NCBI GenBank assembly: GCA_903887775.1
Contig: CAISRB010000033.1
Coordinates: 248,001 to 312,000, forward strand
From: an uncultured Bacteroidales bacterium
GTDB taxonomy: Bacteria; Bacteroidota; Bacteroidia; Bacteroidales; FEN-979
Direction of reading: 5' to 3'
Length of the DNA: 64,000 nucleotides
In this document: in pieces, positions 26,127 through 35,223 of the stretch
Layout of the letters: every line of letters starts with the position of its first letter
Position numbering within the stretch: position 1 is the stretch's first letter
Position numbers and translations under genes: made by a program
Notes under the pieces: model-generated
The model's database searches: none
Seen by the model: only the letters and a program-made list of their open reading frames with translations
What the model was told of the DNA's origin: nothing

Positions 26127-28685
26127 TTACTTCACAATATTCTGGAATTCAGGAGTTTTTGCGAAGTTGTAAAATTCACGGTCACCCTGTGCCTGTACTT
26201 TCAGGTTTGCATCCTGGCAGGCTTTCATGAGATATTCGTAAAGCATCTTCGTATTGTTTGTACGTGCACCAACAATTGCGAGCAGATAGGAATTTCCCGG
26301 AGTCTGGGGAGCGCACTTCAGAGTAGCTTCAGCAGCGCTGTTATTTCCAGAGACAAGCTGGGCCAATCCTAAATTGTAGTTGCATTTTGTATTGCCAAGC
26401 ATGTTGAGAGCTTTCGGGTAGTTACCCCTGGGGATCTCATAAATGCCAAGGTTGTAGTTTTCATTTTCACCAAGCTGCTGGGCTTTCTTGAACTGTGCTT
26501 CAGCTTTTTTACTGTTATTCTGCATGGCAGCAACAACACCCAGGTTATTTTCGATTATCCCGTTGTTCGGGGCAACGCCCTGAGCTTTCGTGAGGTAATC
26601 ATTGGCTTTTGCATAATTGCCTTTAACGATATTGGCAGCAGCAGCATTATTCAAAGCTTTCCAGTTGTTCGGGAACTGTTTTGCTGCATTATCATAAATC
26701 GTCAGTTTTGCAGCCGGATCATTCGTGATCGTGGCAGCATAGAGAAGTTCTTCAACCTTTAATTTGGAAGGATCGGAAACTGCATACTTGCTGAGTTCTT
26801 CGTCAGTAAAACGAGGTTCATACAGGTTGGCAGTAACTTCGCAACGACGCAACGGCGGCAGAAGCTTCTCTTCGATCTGCGGATAAATCAGGATCATATT
26901 GCGGATTTCCTGTTCTTTTTTCTTCGGATCTGCAACTGAATTCACAACATTCAGAATCTTATCCTTGTCTTTCAGGTCGCTGTTCTGAACTCCCTTGAGG
27001 AATCCGTTCCAGTCGGGGCCATGATGTGCCAATGGAATGTTAACATCTTTTCCGGCAGCTTCGATGGCAGCTTTTACAGCCTTCTTGTCCTTGTTGTTTT
27101 TTTCAGCTTCTTTTGCCCAGGCTTTATATTGGTCGACCATCCATTTCTGGCCGGTCTTTGAACGGTTCTCCGAAAGGTTTGCATTGAAAGTTTCTTCACC
27201 TTCAGGTGATGCCCATCCATTCATATCAATGCTCTTGATCTTCCAGCCCTGGTGTACAAAGTTTGCCACATCGGTGAGGCCTGCTTTTGCAGCATCAGTT
27301 TTGTTGAGGCCATATTTAAGGTCAAGGTCAAACTTGTTCTTCTTGAAAAACACCATGCCCGTTCTGCTGACAATGACTTCTTTCTGATAGCCATGGTCTG
27401 CAATAAGAGCAACCTGGTCGGGGATGATACGGGTCGGAGTATAAATAACCCCGGGAACGAGATCCCTGCTCGGCAGCTCGACGAATTTTACTTTCTCCTT
27501 GATCTCGGCCTTCTTTGCATAGGTTTTTTCTTTGGCTTCGTAAATAACAGGAGCAACTGTGAGCATCGAGGTATTCATCTCGGGTTTATACGGGAATGTG
27601 GTGGTATAGGTAAATGAACCGCCTTCCTTGTATTTTACAGGAATTCCATCGCCTGTAACTCTTTCACCCTTCAGTGTGATGGCCTTCAGTTCAGTCTGAC
27701 CTCCGTTGTAGGTAAGCACCGGCTGGAACTGCATGGCAGCTTTCTTTGCGAAATATTTTTGTGGGAAGGTCCCTTTGATGGTAACGACAACGGAATCGCC
27801 TTTTTCACTCAGAACAGGAGGTGTGGTTTCATATTTCACTTCTCCGTAACGTTTTGCCATTGTTTTGAGATTCCCGCCACTGTAACCGAATTTATAGGCA
27901 AGCCCGATGGTTGCTGAGGAGTACATGTCGTTGACAACCTGTTTCGAACCTCCGGGGGTCATGTCGAGGACATCACTATTTTGCCAACGCCAGTAGAATT
28001 CAATGGGGATGGACCAATGCTGGTCGATATTGAAATCGAATCCAAGGCCGGCACCTACTTTTAATGCAAGGTTTGTACCGCTGATACCGCTGGTATTACC
28101 CAGGTTGTTCGATGCGCCTTTCTGGCCAATCCATGCGTCGTCCTTACTTGTCAGAAGGTCAGTACGATGACCGACAGTCTGATCAACACCAAAACCAAAA
28201 ATTAAGTAAGATGAAAAAACTCTCTCCGGTTTATAGCCCAATGCCCAGTTAAGCCAGTTAACAGTGAGCTGAAGATCGGATTCCCAAGGATAGGCAACAA
28301 ATTTTTTACTGATGAACGCATGGGGGTCGTTTAAGCTGTAATCCCAGGCGTTCTTTGAATCAACTGAACTTTGAAGTTTCCCATGGGCAAACCTGAGGCG
28401 CACTCCGATGACGCGGGTAAATTGTTTGGTAACAACCAAACCATAGTTGTATCCGATGGAATTCGATCCAAGATTGATCCAGAGATTCTTGGAAAGATCG
28501 CCGTTAAACTGCATAACACCACCGAAAAGACCGATGGACCAATAACTGTATCCGCTTGCGGCATTAGGCCTGGATTTCTGTACCGGTTGATCCTGCTTCT
28601 TCTCCTGAGCATATGAAGCTGCAGAAATGAGTAGGACAAGCAGAAAAATTACGGTCTTCGACAGTAATCGTGAAAATTTTTTCAT
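26127..28685 (-). CDS. Outer-membrane protein: beta-barrel, OmpA-like domain and TPR repeats
   Basis: An 852-aa protein. It has a signal peptide (about 1-26, ends SYAQ), then an outer-membrane barrel-like domain (about 45-275, aromatic/glycine-alternating strands ending FGYSGG). Next comes an Ig-like segment rich in TIKGTFP-type strands. An OmpA-like peptidoglycan-binding region (about 455-650) contains VFFKKNKFDLDLKYG, SIDMNGWASPEGEE and LSENRSK. TPR-type repeats (about 660-800) follow, such as NNAAAANIVKGNYAKANDYL. It should link outer membrane and cell wall. It has its own -7 element at 28730-28737. No partner gene is adjacent. Confidence 0.82.
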   Translation of the reverse strand: MKKFSRLLSKTVIFLLVLLISAASYAQEKKQDQPVQKSRPNAASGYSYWSIGLFGGVMQFNGDLSKNLWINLGSNSIGYNYGLVVTKQFTRVIGVRLRFAHGKLQSSVDSKNAWDYSLNDPHAFISKKFVAYPWESDLQLTVNWLNWALGYKPERVFSSYLIFGFGVDQTVGHRTDLLTSKDDAWIGQKGASNNLGNTSGISGTNLALKVGAGLGFDFNIDQHWSIPIEFYWRWQNSDVLDMTPGGSKQVVNDMYSSATIGLAYKFGYSGGNLKTMAKRYGEVKYETTPPVLSEKGDSVVVTIKGTFPQKYFAKKAAMQFQPVLTYNGGQTELKAITLKGERVTGDGIPVKYKEGGSFTYTTTFPYKPEMNTSMLTVAPVIYEAKEKTYAKKAEIKEKVKFVELPSRDLVPGVIYTPTRIIPDQVALIADHGYQKEVIVSRTGMVFFKKNKFDLDLKYGLNKTDAAKAGLTDVANFVHQGWKIKSIDMNGWASPEGEETFNANLSENRSKTGQKWMVDQYKAWAKEAEKNNKDKKAVKAAIEAAGKDVNIPLAHHGPDWNGFLKGVQNSDLKDKDKILNVVNSVADPKKKEQEIRNMILIYPQIEEKLLPPLRRCEVTANLYEPRFTDEELSKYAVSDPSKLKVEELLYAATITNDPAAKLTIYDNAAKQFPNNWKALNNAAAANIVKGNYAKANDYLTKAQGVAPNNGIIENNLGVVAAMQNNSKKAEAQFKKAQQLGENENYNLGIYEIPRGNYPKALNMLGNTKCNYNLGLAQLVSGNNSAAEATLKCAPQTPGNSYLLAIVGARTNNTKMLYEYLMKACQDANLKVQAQGDREFYNFAKTPEFQNIVK

Positions 28686-28729
28686 ACGACTTTGATTTTA
28701 GATTTCTATTTGTTTGTTTACTGATTTTA

Positions 28730-28737
28730 CAAATATA
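28730..28737 (-). promoter_or_regulatory. -7 element of the OmpA-TPR gene
   Basis: TATATTTG on the minus strand, 44 bp before the start at 28685. Confidence 0.6.
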
Positions 28738-28946
28738 TTAAATTAAGATTACAAATTGCAAGTTTATACCGTTATAAAATTAACATTTTAAAGTTAATTT
28801 ACAAATCAATCTTCCAAGTGATTGATTAACAATGGTAAAAAGCAGAGTCTTTGTTTTTCAGATATCAAAATTAAAAGATTGAAATGATTTTCACAAACTT
28901 TTCTTCTTTTATGTTGTACGGCAGATTTTAGGGAAGGTTTCAAGGT

Positions 28947-29486
28947 TCAGATTAATTTTATTTTCTTCAGGATTTCCCATAACGTAATCCCAACAGCCAC
29001 AGACACATTGATTGAATGTTTGGTCCCGAACTGGGGTATTTCAAGACAGGCATCGGCCAGGTTGATGGCTTCTTCGCTGACTCCCTGCACTTCATTGCCA
29101 AAAACCAACGCAATTTTACTGCCTTCCGGGATCATATAATCCCTGATGTTCAGGCTTGAAGTCGTATGCTCCAGAGCCAGCACCAGATAACCCGATTTCC
29201 TTAATTGCAGGATGGCTTCAGTGGCGGAAGCGCAGTATTCCCATTTCACTGATTCTTCAGCCCCGAGGGCAGTTTTATGGATTTCCCGGTGCGGTGGAGT
29301 GGCTGTAATCCCGCAGAGATAAATCTTTTCAATCAAAAAGGCATCACATGTCCTGAATACAGATCCTGTATTGTTTTGTGAACGGATATCATCCAATATT
29401 ACAGTCAGCGGAAATTTCTCAGCTGCCCTGAATTCTTCAGTACTCAGGCGGTTGAGTTCGGGCATGCTTAGTTTGCGGCGCTCCAT
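28947..29486 (-). CDS. TrmH/SpoU-family RNA 2'-O-methyltransferase
   Basis: A 179-aa SPOUT methyltransferase starting MERRKLSMPELNRL. The three SpoU motifs are present: motif 1 ILDDIRSQNNTGSVFRT (contains the catalytic N and R), motif 2 ALVFGNEVQGVSEE, and motif 3 IPQFGTKHSINVSVAVGI. It methylates a ribose in tRNA or rRNA. The exact target is unknown. The longer frame to 29519 is rejected because a TATCTTTG promoter at 29491-29498 lies inside it, exactly 4 nt before ATG 29486. Confidence 0.87.
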   Translation of the reverse strand: MERRKLSMPELNRLSTEEFRAAEKFPLTVILDDIRSQNNTGSVFRTCDAFLIEKIYLCGITATPPHREIHKTALGAEESVKWEYCASATEAILQLRKSGYLVLALEHTTSSLNIRDYMIPEGSKIALVFGNEVQGVSEEAINLADACLEIPQFGTKHSINVSVAVGITLWEILKKIKLI

Positions 29487-29490
29487 AACA

Positions 29491-29498
29491 CAAAGATA
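29491..29498 (-). promoter_or_regulatory. -7 element of the SpoU methyltransferase, 4 nt from the start codon
   Basis: On the minus strand TATCTTTG, TGTT, ATG (29486). This predicts a leaderless mRNA. Confidence 0.6.
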
Positions 29499-29504
29499 GG
29501 GAAT

Positions 29505-29586
29505 CGCTCGCAACTTCATACCGCAGCTACGGTGTCACTTCGCTCGCAACTTCACAACGCCGCTTTCACTCGCATCTTTGCAACGC
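29505..29586. repeat. Degenerate direct repeats (CGCTCGCAACTTCA)
   Basis: A 14-mer occurs perfectly at 29505-29518 and 29541-29554, with a decayed third copy near 29569-29586. The copies are separated by related GC-rich segments. This intergenic tract precedes the heptamer array and has no coding potential of its own. Confidence 0.6.
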
Positions 29587-29691
29587 GGCTACGGTTCGCT
29601 GCGCTACACCTGATGCCGCTTATGCAAAATGCTCGTTCAATTTATGCGGCTTGTGTGAATTGCTTCGCTAGTTACATCAATTTGGCTGATC

Positions 29692-29822
29692 GCTCATGGC
29701 TCATGGCTCATGGCTCATGGCCCATGGCTCATGGCTCATGGCCCATGGCTCATGGCTCATGGCCCATGGCTCATGGCTCATGGCTCATGGCTCATGGCTC
29801 ATGGCTCATGCCTCATGGCTCA
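29692..29822. repeat. Heptanucleotide tandem array (GCTCATG / GCCCATG)
   Basis: Eighteen full 7-bp units run from 29692 to 29817, with a partial unit to 29822. Most are GCTCATG. GCCCATG variants at 29720, 29741 and 29762 create a 21-bp higher-order period, and the last full unit is CCTCATG. The array is stop-free in some frames and makes spurious reading frames of MAHGSWL-type peptides, which are not genes. It lies between the divergent SpoU methyltransferase gene and mutS. Confidence 0.95.
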
Positions 29823-29876
29823 ATAATTCTTTTGCCGACTTTTCAACAAAGGGGCAAAGTGTTACGCTGCGAATCG

Positions 29877-29884
29877 TATTTTTG
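29877..29884 (+). promoter_or_regulatory. -7 element of mutS
   Basis: TATTTTTG lies 47 bp before the mutS ATG at 29932 and 55 bp after the end of the heptamer array. Confidence 0.55.
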
Positions 29885-29931
29885 GAAACTGGCCGGGGTG
29901 GGGAAAATGTCATCCGCAGTCATTAACCATC

Positions 29932-32616
29932 ATGAAGCAGAATCTGAAGGAAATAGCTGAAACGCCATTGATGAAGCAATACAATGCCATCAAATCAAAA
30001 TATCCTGATGCCCTGCTGCTTTTCAGGGTTGGGGATTTTTATGAGACGTTTGGGGAGGATGCCATCAGGGCTTCAGGCATACTGGGGATTGTACTTACCC
30101 GGAGGGCCAATGGGGCTGCTTCGTATATTGAGCTTGCAGGTTTCCCCCATCATTCCCTTGACCTGTATCTTCCGCGGCTTGTTAAAGCAGGCCTGAGGGT
30201 GGCGATCTGTGATCAGCTTGAAGATCCGAAACTTACGAAGACCATAGTCAAAAGAGGTGTAACCGAGCTGGTCACTCCCGGCGTTTCGTACCATGATAAA
30301 ATATTGGATCAGAAGGAGAATAATTTCCTTGCATCGGTTCATCTTGAGCCTGGGATCTCAGGCATCTCTTTTCTTGATATCTCTACCGGGGAGTTTTACC
30401 TCGCACAGGGAGGCCCTGAATATCTTGATAAACTGATCCAAAGCTTCAGGCCTACCGAAGTCATCGTACAGAAAAGCAAAAAGCAAAAATTTTCAGAGCT
30501 TTTCGGAAGTAAGTTTTATATCAGTACGTTTGATGACTGGGTATTTACCTATGATTTCTCGAACGAGCTGCTGCTTAAACATTTCGGCACGGTGTCCCTG
30601 AAAGGCTTCGGGGTCGCAAACCTTGAACCGGCCGTAATTGCCGCCGGTGCAGCGCTTCATTACCTGGCCGAGACCCAGCATGAAAAAGTTGCGCATATTT
30701 CGAAGCTGACCAGGATAGAAGAAGACCATTATGTATGGCTCGACAGGTTTACTATCCGCAACCTGGAATTGCTTAATCCAAACAGTGAGAATGCCCGGAC
30801 CCTCCTTGATGTCCTGGATCAGACTGTTTCGCCTATGGGCTCCCGCCTGCTCCGGCGCTGGATGATCCTGCCCTTGAAAAACCTTCAGCCTATTGAAGAA
30901 AGGCTTGACGTTGTTGAGTTCTTCACCCAGGATCCCGGGATGGTTGAGAAGTTCAGGCATGAGCTGACCATGATAGGCGACCTTGAAAGACTGATTTCGA
31001 AAGCTGCCGTAGGAAAAATTCAGCCCAGGGAAATGATGCATCTTAAAAAAGCTCTTGATTCAACAGACACCCTGAAAAACCTGGCCTCTTCATTAAAGAA
31101 TGAAGGGCTGAAAAAGACAGCTGAACAACTAAATCCATGCCTGCAGGTGAGGGAGAGAATTGGCTGTGACCTCAATCCTGAACCACCAGCCCTGGCAATC
31201 AAAGGCAATGTGATAGGCGAGGGGGTGAACCCTGATCTTGATGAACTCAGAAAAATAGCATATTCAGGTAAAGATTACCTTGTCCGGATCCAGCAAAGGG
31301 AAACGGAACGCACAGGGATCTCATCACTGAAAGTAGGGTATACCAATGTATTTGGCTACTACCTGGAGGTCACACATACGCATAAAGATAAGGTTCCGGC
31401 CGAATGGCAGCGAAAACAAACCCTGGTCAATTCGGAACGATATATAACCCCGGAACTTAAGGAATACGAGGAAAAAATCCTGCATGCGGAAGAACGGATA
31501 GCGGAACTGGAAACCAGGATTTACAATGACCTGGTACTTTTTGTCAACGATTATATTGTCCCGGTTCAATTGAATGCAACTCTTGTTGCAAGGCTTGATG
31601 TGCTTATTTCTTTCGCTCTCAGTGCATGCCAGTACCACTATGCAAGGCCCCTGCTCAATGACTCTTACGAACTGGAGATCATCAGCGGCCGTCATCCGGT
31701 TATTGAAAGGCAGATGAAGCCAGGGGAAGAATATATAGCCAATGATGTTTTCCTGGATGACCAGCAACAGCAGATCATAATTCTCACAGGTCCGAACATG
31801 TCGGGTAAATCTGCCCTGCTGCGTCAGACCGCTCTTATTGTATTGATGGCGCAGATGGGGAGCTTTGTTCCGGCTGAAAGGGCAAACATCGGCCTGGTCG
31901 ATAAGATTTTCACGAGGGTCGGGGCATCCGATAATATTTCCTCAGGAGAATCCACTTTCATGGTTGAGATGAACGAAACAGCAAGCATTCTCAATAACAT
32001 CTCAAACCGAAGCCTGATCCTGCTTGACGAGATCGGCAGGGGGACCTCCACATACGACGGGATCAGCATTGCCTGGGCCATTGCCGAGTTCCTTCACAGT
32101 CATTCCCTCTTCCGACCCAAGGTTCTGTTCGCCACTCATTATCATGAACTTAACGAAATGGCTTTGATTCACAGCAGGATAAAAAATTTCCATATTTCAA
32201 TAAAAGAGATCAGGAACAGGATTATTTTCCTCAGGAAGCTTCAGCCGGGAGGAAGCGAACACAGCTTTGGCATCCACGTTGCCAAAATGGCCGGGATGCC
32301 TTCAAGCGTCCTGGAACGTGCGGAAGAGATCCTGCACCAGCTGGAAGAGTCGCATCAGGCCGGGGAGTTGGGCAGACAAAATCCGGAATCGCAGTCAGGA
32401 GAAGCGAGAAGCGAAAAGCGAAAAGCGAAAATGCCATCGCGCATCCGGAATTCTGAAACAGCAGATGCGGGGTTTCAGCTTAGTTTCATCCAGCTTGATG
32501 ATCCCCTGCTGCAGCAGATCAAGGAAGACATTCTGAATACCGAGATCAACACCCTGACCCCGGTTGAGGCGCTGATGAAGCTTAACGAGATCAGGAAGCT
32601 GCTGAAAAAAACCTAG
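29932..32616 (+). CDS. mutS: DNA mismatch repair protein MutS
   Basis: An 894-aa MutS1. The mismatch-binding Phe-x-Glu motif is intact in [11 protein letters not shown] near residue 35. Connector, lever and clamp domains follow. The ATPase has Walker [21 protein letters not shown] and Walker [16 protein letters not shown], then FATHYHEL. The C-terminal linker (about 815-845) contains a Lys/Arg/Glu stretch encoded by tandem purine-rich heptamers at 32399-32431. The final helix-turn-helix region ([17 protein letters not shown]) is present. It starts mismatch repair together with MutL, which is not in this window. Confidence 0.96.
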   Translation: MKQNLKEIAETPLMKQYNAIKSKYPDALLLFRVGDFYETFGEDAIRASGILGIVLTRRANGAASYIELAGFPHHSLDLYLPRLVKAGLRVAICDQLEDPKLTKTIVKRGVTELVTPGVSYHDKILDQKENNFLASVHLEPGISGISFLDISTGEFYLAQGGPEYLDKLIQSFRPTEVIVQKSKKQKFSELFGSKFYISTFDDWVFTYDFSNELLLKHFGTVSLKGFGVANLEPAVIAAGAALHYLAETQHEKVAHISKLTRIEEDHYVWLDRFTIRNLELLNPNSENARTLLDVLDQTVSPMGSRLLRRWMILPLKNLQPIEERLDVVEFFTQDPGMVEKFRHELTMIGDLERLISKAAVGKIQPREMMHLKKALDSTDTLKNLASSLKNEGLKKTAEQLNPCLQVRERIGCDLNPEPPALAIKGNVIGEGVNPDLDELRKIAYSGKDYLVRIQQRETERTGISSLKVGYTNVFGYYLEVTHTHKDKVPAEWQRKQTLVNSERYITPELKEYEEKILHAEERIAELETRIYNDLVLFVNDYIVPVQLNATLVARLDVLISFALSACQYHYARPLLNDSYELEIISGRHPVIERQMKPGEEYIANDVFLDDQQQQIIILTGPNMSGKSALLRQTALIVLMAQMGSFVPAERANIGLVDKIFTRVGASDNISSGESTFMVEMNETASILNNISNRSLILLDEIGRGTSTYDGISIAWAIAEFLHSHSLFRPKVLFATHYHELNEMALIHSRIKNFHISIKEIRNRIIFLRKLQPGGSEHSFGIHVAKMAGMPSSVLERAEEILHQLEESHQAGELGRQNPESQSGEARSEKRKAKMPSRIRNSETADAGFQLSFIQLDDPLLQQIKEDILNTEINTLTPVEALMKLNEIRKLLKKT
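32399..32431 (+). repeat. In-frame heptamer repeat inside mutS
   Basis: GAGAAGC x2 then GAAAAGC x2 and a partial GAAAA copy, a 7-bp periodicity inside coding sequence. It encodes [10 protein letters not shown] in the linker between ATPase and C-terminal domains. Confidence 0.75.
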
Positions 32617-32652
32617 AATTGACAGGGATCTCAGAAAAAGTTCAATAAAGAT

Positions 32653-32683
32653 TTTGTAGAATGGCAGACTTATTTTACTTTTG
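32653..32683 (+). promoter_or_regulatory. Bacteroidetes -33/-7 promoter of tRNA-Gly
   Basis: TTTG (32653-32656), 19 bp, TACTTTTG (32676-32683). Perfect consensus spacing, 18 bp before the tRNA. Confidence 0.85.
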
Positions 32684-32701
32684 CACCCTCAAATTAACCC
32701 T

Positions 32702-32774
32702 GCAGAAGTAGCTCAGTTGGTAGAGCATGACCTTGCCAAGGTCAGGGTCGCGAGTTCGAGTCTCGTCTTCTGCT
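32702..32774 (+). tRNA. tRNA-Gly (anticodon GCC)
   Basis: Acceptor GCAGAAG/CTTCTGC, anticodon stem TGACC/GGTCA with loop TTGCCAA (anticodon GCC), T-loop GTTCGAGTC. It is 73 nt long with no encoded CCA. A terminator-like stem follows at 32782-32807. Confidence 0.95.
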
Positions 32775-32781
32775 CAGAGAG

Positions 32782-32807
32782 AACCCTCCCAGTTGAGGGT
32801 TTTTTTA
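32782..32807 (+). terminator. Terminator-like hairpin after tRNA-Gly
   Basis: AACCCTC/GAGGGTT stem with a CCAGT-type loop, followed by a T-run. It lies between tRNA-Gly and tRNA-Leu. Confidence 0.75.
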
Positions 32808-32888
32808 TCCGCGGAGAAGCCGAAATAAAAAAGGCCAAACCGCAACAGTACCGAACAGGATACTGCAGGAAATGTTCTTCAGATTATT

Positions 32889-32973
32889 GCCCCGGTGGTG
32901 GAACTGGTAGACACGCAGGACTTAAAATCCTGTGACCATTGCGGTTGTGCGGGTTCAAGTCCCGCCCGGGGTA
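32889..32973 (+). tRNA. tRNA-Leu (anticodon UAA)
   Basis: An 85-nt class II tRNA: acceptor GCCCCGG/CCGGGGT, anticodon stem CAGGA/TCCTG with loop CTTAAAA (anticodon TAA), a variable arm, and T-loop GTTCAAGTC. Discriminator A, no encoded CCA. No TAnnTTTG element is visible between it and the tRNA-Gly terminator, so it may depend on read-through. A strong terminator follows. Confidence 0.95.
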
Positions 32974-32988
32974 CAAATAATACATATC

Positions 32989-33028
32989 AATAGTCTGTAG
33001 ATTAATAATTTACAGACTATTTTTTTTT
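32989..33028 (+). terminator. Terminator of tRNA-Leu
   Basis: An 11-bp perfect stem (AATAGTCTGTA / TACAGACTATT) followed by seven further T residues. Confidence 0.9.
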
Positions 33029-33377
33029 AAAGAGGATGGTAGGGGGTAGTGTAAAATTAAAACTCACGGTTTGAGTGGGTCAGATGATGTAAGATAGATA
33101 CATCAAAAAGGGGGAACAAGACAACAATCAGCCACTTACAGCAAAAGCAGTTAGTGGCTGATTCCATTTTGCAGTGCCATTTGTAGTAACTTTGACCTGC
33201 TTACATCCCTTTCGTAGAAAGTTTTTGAACCTTGCAACTATTCCATTTTTTCATTGGTCTATACAGGAAAAAGGTTCTAATGAAGCCGGGGACTCATCCA
33301 GGGAAACCTGCTTACGGGCATGTGGAGCTATTTGTTTACTTCGCAAAACAGTCCTGAATAATCTCCGGGCACTTGTC
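33029..33377. other. Non-coding spacer with an 11-bp inverted repeat
   Basis: A 349-bp stretch after the tRNA-Leu terminator with no credible gene. Arms AATCAGCCACT (33126-33136) and AGTGGCTGATT (33153-33163) form a perfect stem around a 16-nt loop, without a T-run. This is the left edge of the accessory island. Confidence 0.5.
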
Positions 33378-33800
33378 TTAATCATGACAGTATGCTTTAC
33401 TGCTCTCAACGAGATGATGTCCATTATCGTCATCCCAGGAAATCTTTACCCAGTAATAATTCATCAAAATGTAACCTGTCTTAGCTGTATAAACTGTGGT
33501 TTTTGAAATCACTGCATTATCATTGGGAGAGGAAAATCCATATGGAGCCCAGTCTTTGAGTATTGCATTTTCGTGGTTACTATCTTCCCACCACCATTCA
33601 ACTCTGGTTTCAACTGATAAATGAACAACTGTGCCATCAAATTTGACAATTAATTGGTCAATTTGTGAACCACCCGTAGGGTTTTGTGTTATCGTAACAC
33701 TGAGCAGCGTTTTATCATCCAACGAGTCATTAACTTTCTTGCATCCAGAGAATAATACAATAGTAATTATCGCAAGGATTAGAAATTGATTTTTTTTCAT
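33378..33800 (-). CDS. Small putative lipoprotein
   Basis: A 140-aa protein with a lipoprotein signal peptide: KKNQFLILAIITIVLFSGC, lipobox LFSGC with Cys20 as the acylated residue. The mature part is beta-rich (LLSVTITQNPTGGSQIDQLIVKF region) and has two tryptophan pairs. I do not recognise a family. Codon use is more AT-rich than in the surrounding core genes, as is common in accessory DNA. Confidence 0.6.
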   Translation of the reverse strand: MKKNQFLILAIITIVLFSGCKKVNDSLDDKTLLSVTITQNPTGGSQIDQLIVKFDGTVVHLSVETRVEWWWEDSNHENAILKDWAPYGFSSPNDNAVISKTTVYTAKTGYILMNYYWVKISWDDDNGHHLVESSKAYCHD

Positions 33801-34096
33801 ACTTCAATGTTTTTGTTTGGTCTACGACAATGGAAAATCTTTTATGAATTATTTTGGTCAGTTTTCAAAGCATTTACGGGTTTTCTAAGTGCCGGAATAT
33901 TACAACAATTATACTGATTTCCCCACTGATTATTATAGTTACATAACAATATATTGTTAATGGATTACGGGTCTGTTAATTAAAAAACAATGAGAAATTA
34001 TTGTTATAGCCTTAGCAGGTCTGCCTTTTTCGTTATAAACATAGAGCATCATCGCTGTAACACTCATCACCATTACCTTTTAGAATAGTTCAACCT

Positions 34097-34138
34097 AAAA
34101 AAAGATTCCCGGAGTGATTCTATGCCACCCCGGGAATC
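34097..34138 (-). terminator. Orphan minus-strand intrinsic terminator
   Basis: A 9-bp perfect stem (GATTCCCGG / CCGGGAATC, 17-nt loop) is followed on the minus strand by seven T residues. No minus-strand gene lies to its right before the plus-strand gene at 34603. Confidence 0.6.
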
Positions 34139-34443
34139 ATGAACTATGCGGTATCAAACTTTAATCAGGCAGCAATTCATAAGAATTATCTGATTGTGGC
34201 CACAATTGCGATGGTTCTTAATCCTTATATTTCATGGATGACAAATTAATGTTTCATTGACGTAAAAAGAAAACTTTTTACCTTTATATTGAGTTAACTG
34301 AGAAATATTAACTTAAAAAACTTGACAAACCACCTGATTTTCATTACCTTCATTGCATAAATTACACACTTTTTTTGGAAAAGATCCAATCATTAAAAGA
34401 TTGCTAAATTTAGTGAGAAATCATAAAATAATTGGACCTTTAC

Positions 34444-34575
34444 CCTGGGTCACTTTATAAAACATAGACTGCGCCCAGGCGCACACTAAACGACCGGAAA
34501 GCAATTTCCGGTTAATATAAGTGAGTATGCTGTAATCAAGATGGTAGGCCGCAAACAAAATATCTCATTAATGAG
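34444..34575 (+). ncRNA. Candidate structured leader upstream of the 206-aa secreted protein
   Basis: Stems in order: CCTGGG (34444-34449) can pair with CCCAGG (34474-34479). This competes with a local GCGC/GCGC hairpin (34471-34482). ACCGGAAA/TTTCCGGT closes a GCAA tetraloop (34493-34512). CTCATTAATGAG (34564-34575) is a palindrome. The next start codon is at 34603. This is a structural suggestion only, and no known RNA family is recognised. Confidence 0.3.
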
Positions 34576-34602
34576 TGCAAACAATCAGAAAAAGAAAAAA
34601 AT

Positions 34603-35223
34603 ATGAAAAATACCGGGATAATATTTCAGGTGTTGCTTCTTTTTGCTGCTTCTCCCGCATTGCTCGGACAGACTTTATTGTCGGGTGATATCAGGGTCTT
34701 GAGAGCGGAGAGAAGGATCAACCTTCAGTACGATTATTCAGGAATGGCTGTGGGTGAGTTTGCCACGGAAGAAGCGTATATTGCACACAGGAAGGCGGAA
34801 AAGACCAAAGAAGCAGGGTTATCATTCGAAGAATGGCTTTCAAAATGGACTGGTAACCGAACGTCAATTTTTCAACCTCAGTTTGAAAAAGCACTCAATG
34901 CAGAGCTGGATAAATATGGAGTGAGGGCCATGCAATATTCCGATAATCCAGCGTACACCTTAATTGTACATACTACATTCACGGAAATTGGCTGGTCCGG
35001 ATTTGGTGCAAAAAAAGATGCTGTGATCGATCTGACGATAACGCTCGTGAAAACAACTTCATTGAATGAAAAGCTGGCTGTTATAGATCTCAGGAAGATG
35101 AAGTCAAGAAGGGAGTTGTTTCATTACGGTCAGACATACGATGCCAGCCTCCGTGTCGGATCATGTTATGAGCGCGCTGGTGAAGACCTTGGTGAGTTTA
35201 TAGTGAAAGAAGTCTTCAAATAA
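34603..35223 (+). CDS. Secreted protein of unknown function
   Basis: A 206-aa protein with a signal peptide (about 1-22, ending ALLGQ). The mature part contains FATEEAYIAHRKAEKTKEAG, an alpha/beta region TLIVHTTFTEIGWSGFG and a C-terminal SCYERAGEDLGEFIVKEVFK. It looks like a small periplasmic protein, perhaps with a DUF4136-like lipoprotein fold, but I do not recognise it firmly. It is monocistronic with a long, structured upstream region. Confidence 0.65.
   Translation: MKNTGIIFQVLLLFAASPALLGQTLLSGDIRVLRAERRINLQYDYSGMAVGEFATEEAYIAHRKAEKTKEAGLSFEEWLSKWTGNRTSIFQPQFEKALNAELDKYGVRAMQYSDNPAYTLIVHTTFTEIGWSGFGAKKDAVIDLTITLVKTTSLNEKLAVIDLRKMKSRRELFHYGQTYDASLRVGSCYERAGEDLGEFIVKEVFK

Larger units (their letters stand above)
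33801..34602. other. Gene-poor AT-rich region with orphan terminator and structured segment
   Basis: These 802 bp contain no credible reading frame. They hold a minus-strand terminator (34097-34138), a 14-bp palindrome ATTGTGGCCACAAT at 34193-34206, and a cluster of short stems at 34444-34575 just upstream of the next gene. Confidence 0.6.

Noticed and set aside
29532-29960. Two plus-strand reading frames made of MAHGSWL-type repeats
   Set aside because: They exist only because the 7-bp array is stop-free in two frames. No promoter, no family, no coding character.
33174-33506. Plus-strand 110-aa frame opposite the lipoprotein
   Set aside because: Composition is not protein-like and the opposite strand has a convincing lipoprotein signal peptide.
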